Assembly: GCA_019241645.1 (NCBI GenBank)
Contig: JAFAWQ010000044.1
Location: 1 to 64,000 of the forward strand
Source: Alphaproteobacteria bacterium
GTDB taxonomy: Bacteria; Pseudomonadota; Alphaproteobacteria; Micropepsales; Micropepsaceae
DNA: 64,000 bases
Reading direction: 5' to 3'
Shown: in pieces, positions 63,971-64,000 of the stretch
Numbering within the stretch: position 1 is the stretch's first letter
Layout of the letters: each line of letters begins with the position of its first letter
Program-made: the position numbers and the translations under genes
The notes under the pieces: generated by a model
Databases searched by the model: none
The model's input: only the letters and a program-made list of their open reading frames with translations
Told to the model about the DNA's origin: nothing

Positions 63971-64000
63971 CCGGCTGCCAAATCCGCAAGGCGCGGGGTT

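Overview
The window is GC-rich, gene-dense chromosome that looks alphaproteobacterial. The strongest taxonomic signals are the gene order rsh-pdxJ-acpS-lepB-rnc-era-recO-parC (all on the minus strand), an iscR-led SUF operon, parE/parC topoisomerase IV, and a bactofilin/M23 pair. Three secreted GloVer-repeat (TIGR03803-type) proteins suggest a soil or acid-habitat lineage such as Micropepsales/Rhizomicrobium. That last placement is inference; no rRNA gene is present to test it.

Layout. 1-5.3 kb: the N-terminal part of a TPR protein running off the left edge, a His/Lys-rich secreted protein, a tandem pair of ~345-aa paralogues that resemble degenerate SET/Rubisco-LSMT proteins, and an orphan membrane histidine kinase. 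5.4-17.5 kb: two GloVer propellers around parE, an M28 exopeptidase, an MFS transporter, a kelch/galactose-oxidase-like secreted protein, a DUF5996 protein and a Cys-rich M23 protein. 17.6-20.2 kb: a probable copper locus (DUF2946, outer-membrane barrel, copC, copD). 20.3-26.6 kb: a lipoprotein, a DEAD-box helicase, an M13 peptidase, a 26-aa membrane protein, rlmB, an SRPBCC protein, tRNA-Tyr and tRNA-Gly. 26.6-37.9 kb: envelope genes (bactofilin with M23, bcp, AsmA-like giant protein), tyrS/anmK and a hydrolase. 38-45.6 kb: the SUF iron-sulfur operon iscR-iscS-sufB-C-D-S-U-T-A, with start/stop overlaps at most junctions. 46-56 kb: a TfoX-like gene and the conserved parC...rsh cluster. 56-64 kb: a GLUG-repeat secreted protein, a small helical protein, a third GloVer protein, two Nudix hydrolases, a lemA-TPM-TPM-Nudix operon and a Phd/VapC toxin-antitoxin module with a clear operator.

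The most unusual structural theme is a family of palindromic double-hairpin repeats of about 125-135 bp (36667, 44201, 49521, with a half copy at 55979), plus related hairpin elements at 35221, 45215, 52600 and 60541. They sit between genes of tight operons. In several places they have become coding sequence: the N-terminus of SufA, the middle of a small hypothetical protein and the C-terminus of PdxJ. A separate GC-rich hairpin insert forms much of the N-terminal extension of the DEAD-box helicase. I found no CRISPR array, transposase, prophage or rRNA. I did not find a clearly novel multi-gene defence or biosynthetic system. The best candidates for undescribed biology are the SET-like tandem pair, the coding palindromic elements, and the FCx4C-repeat propeller.
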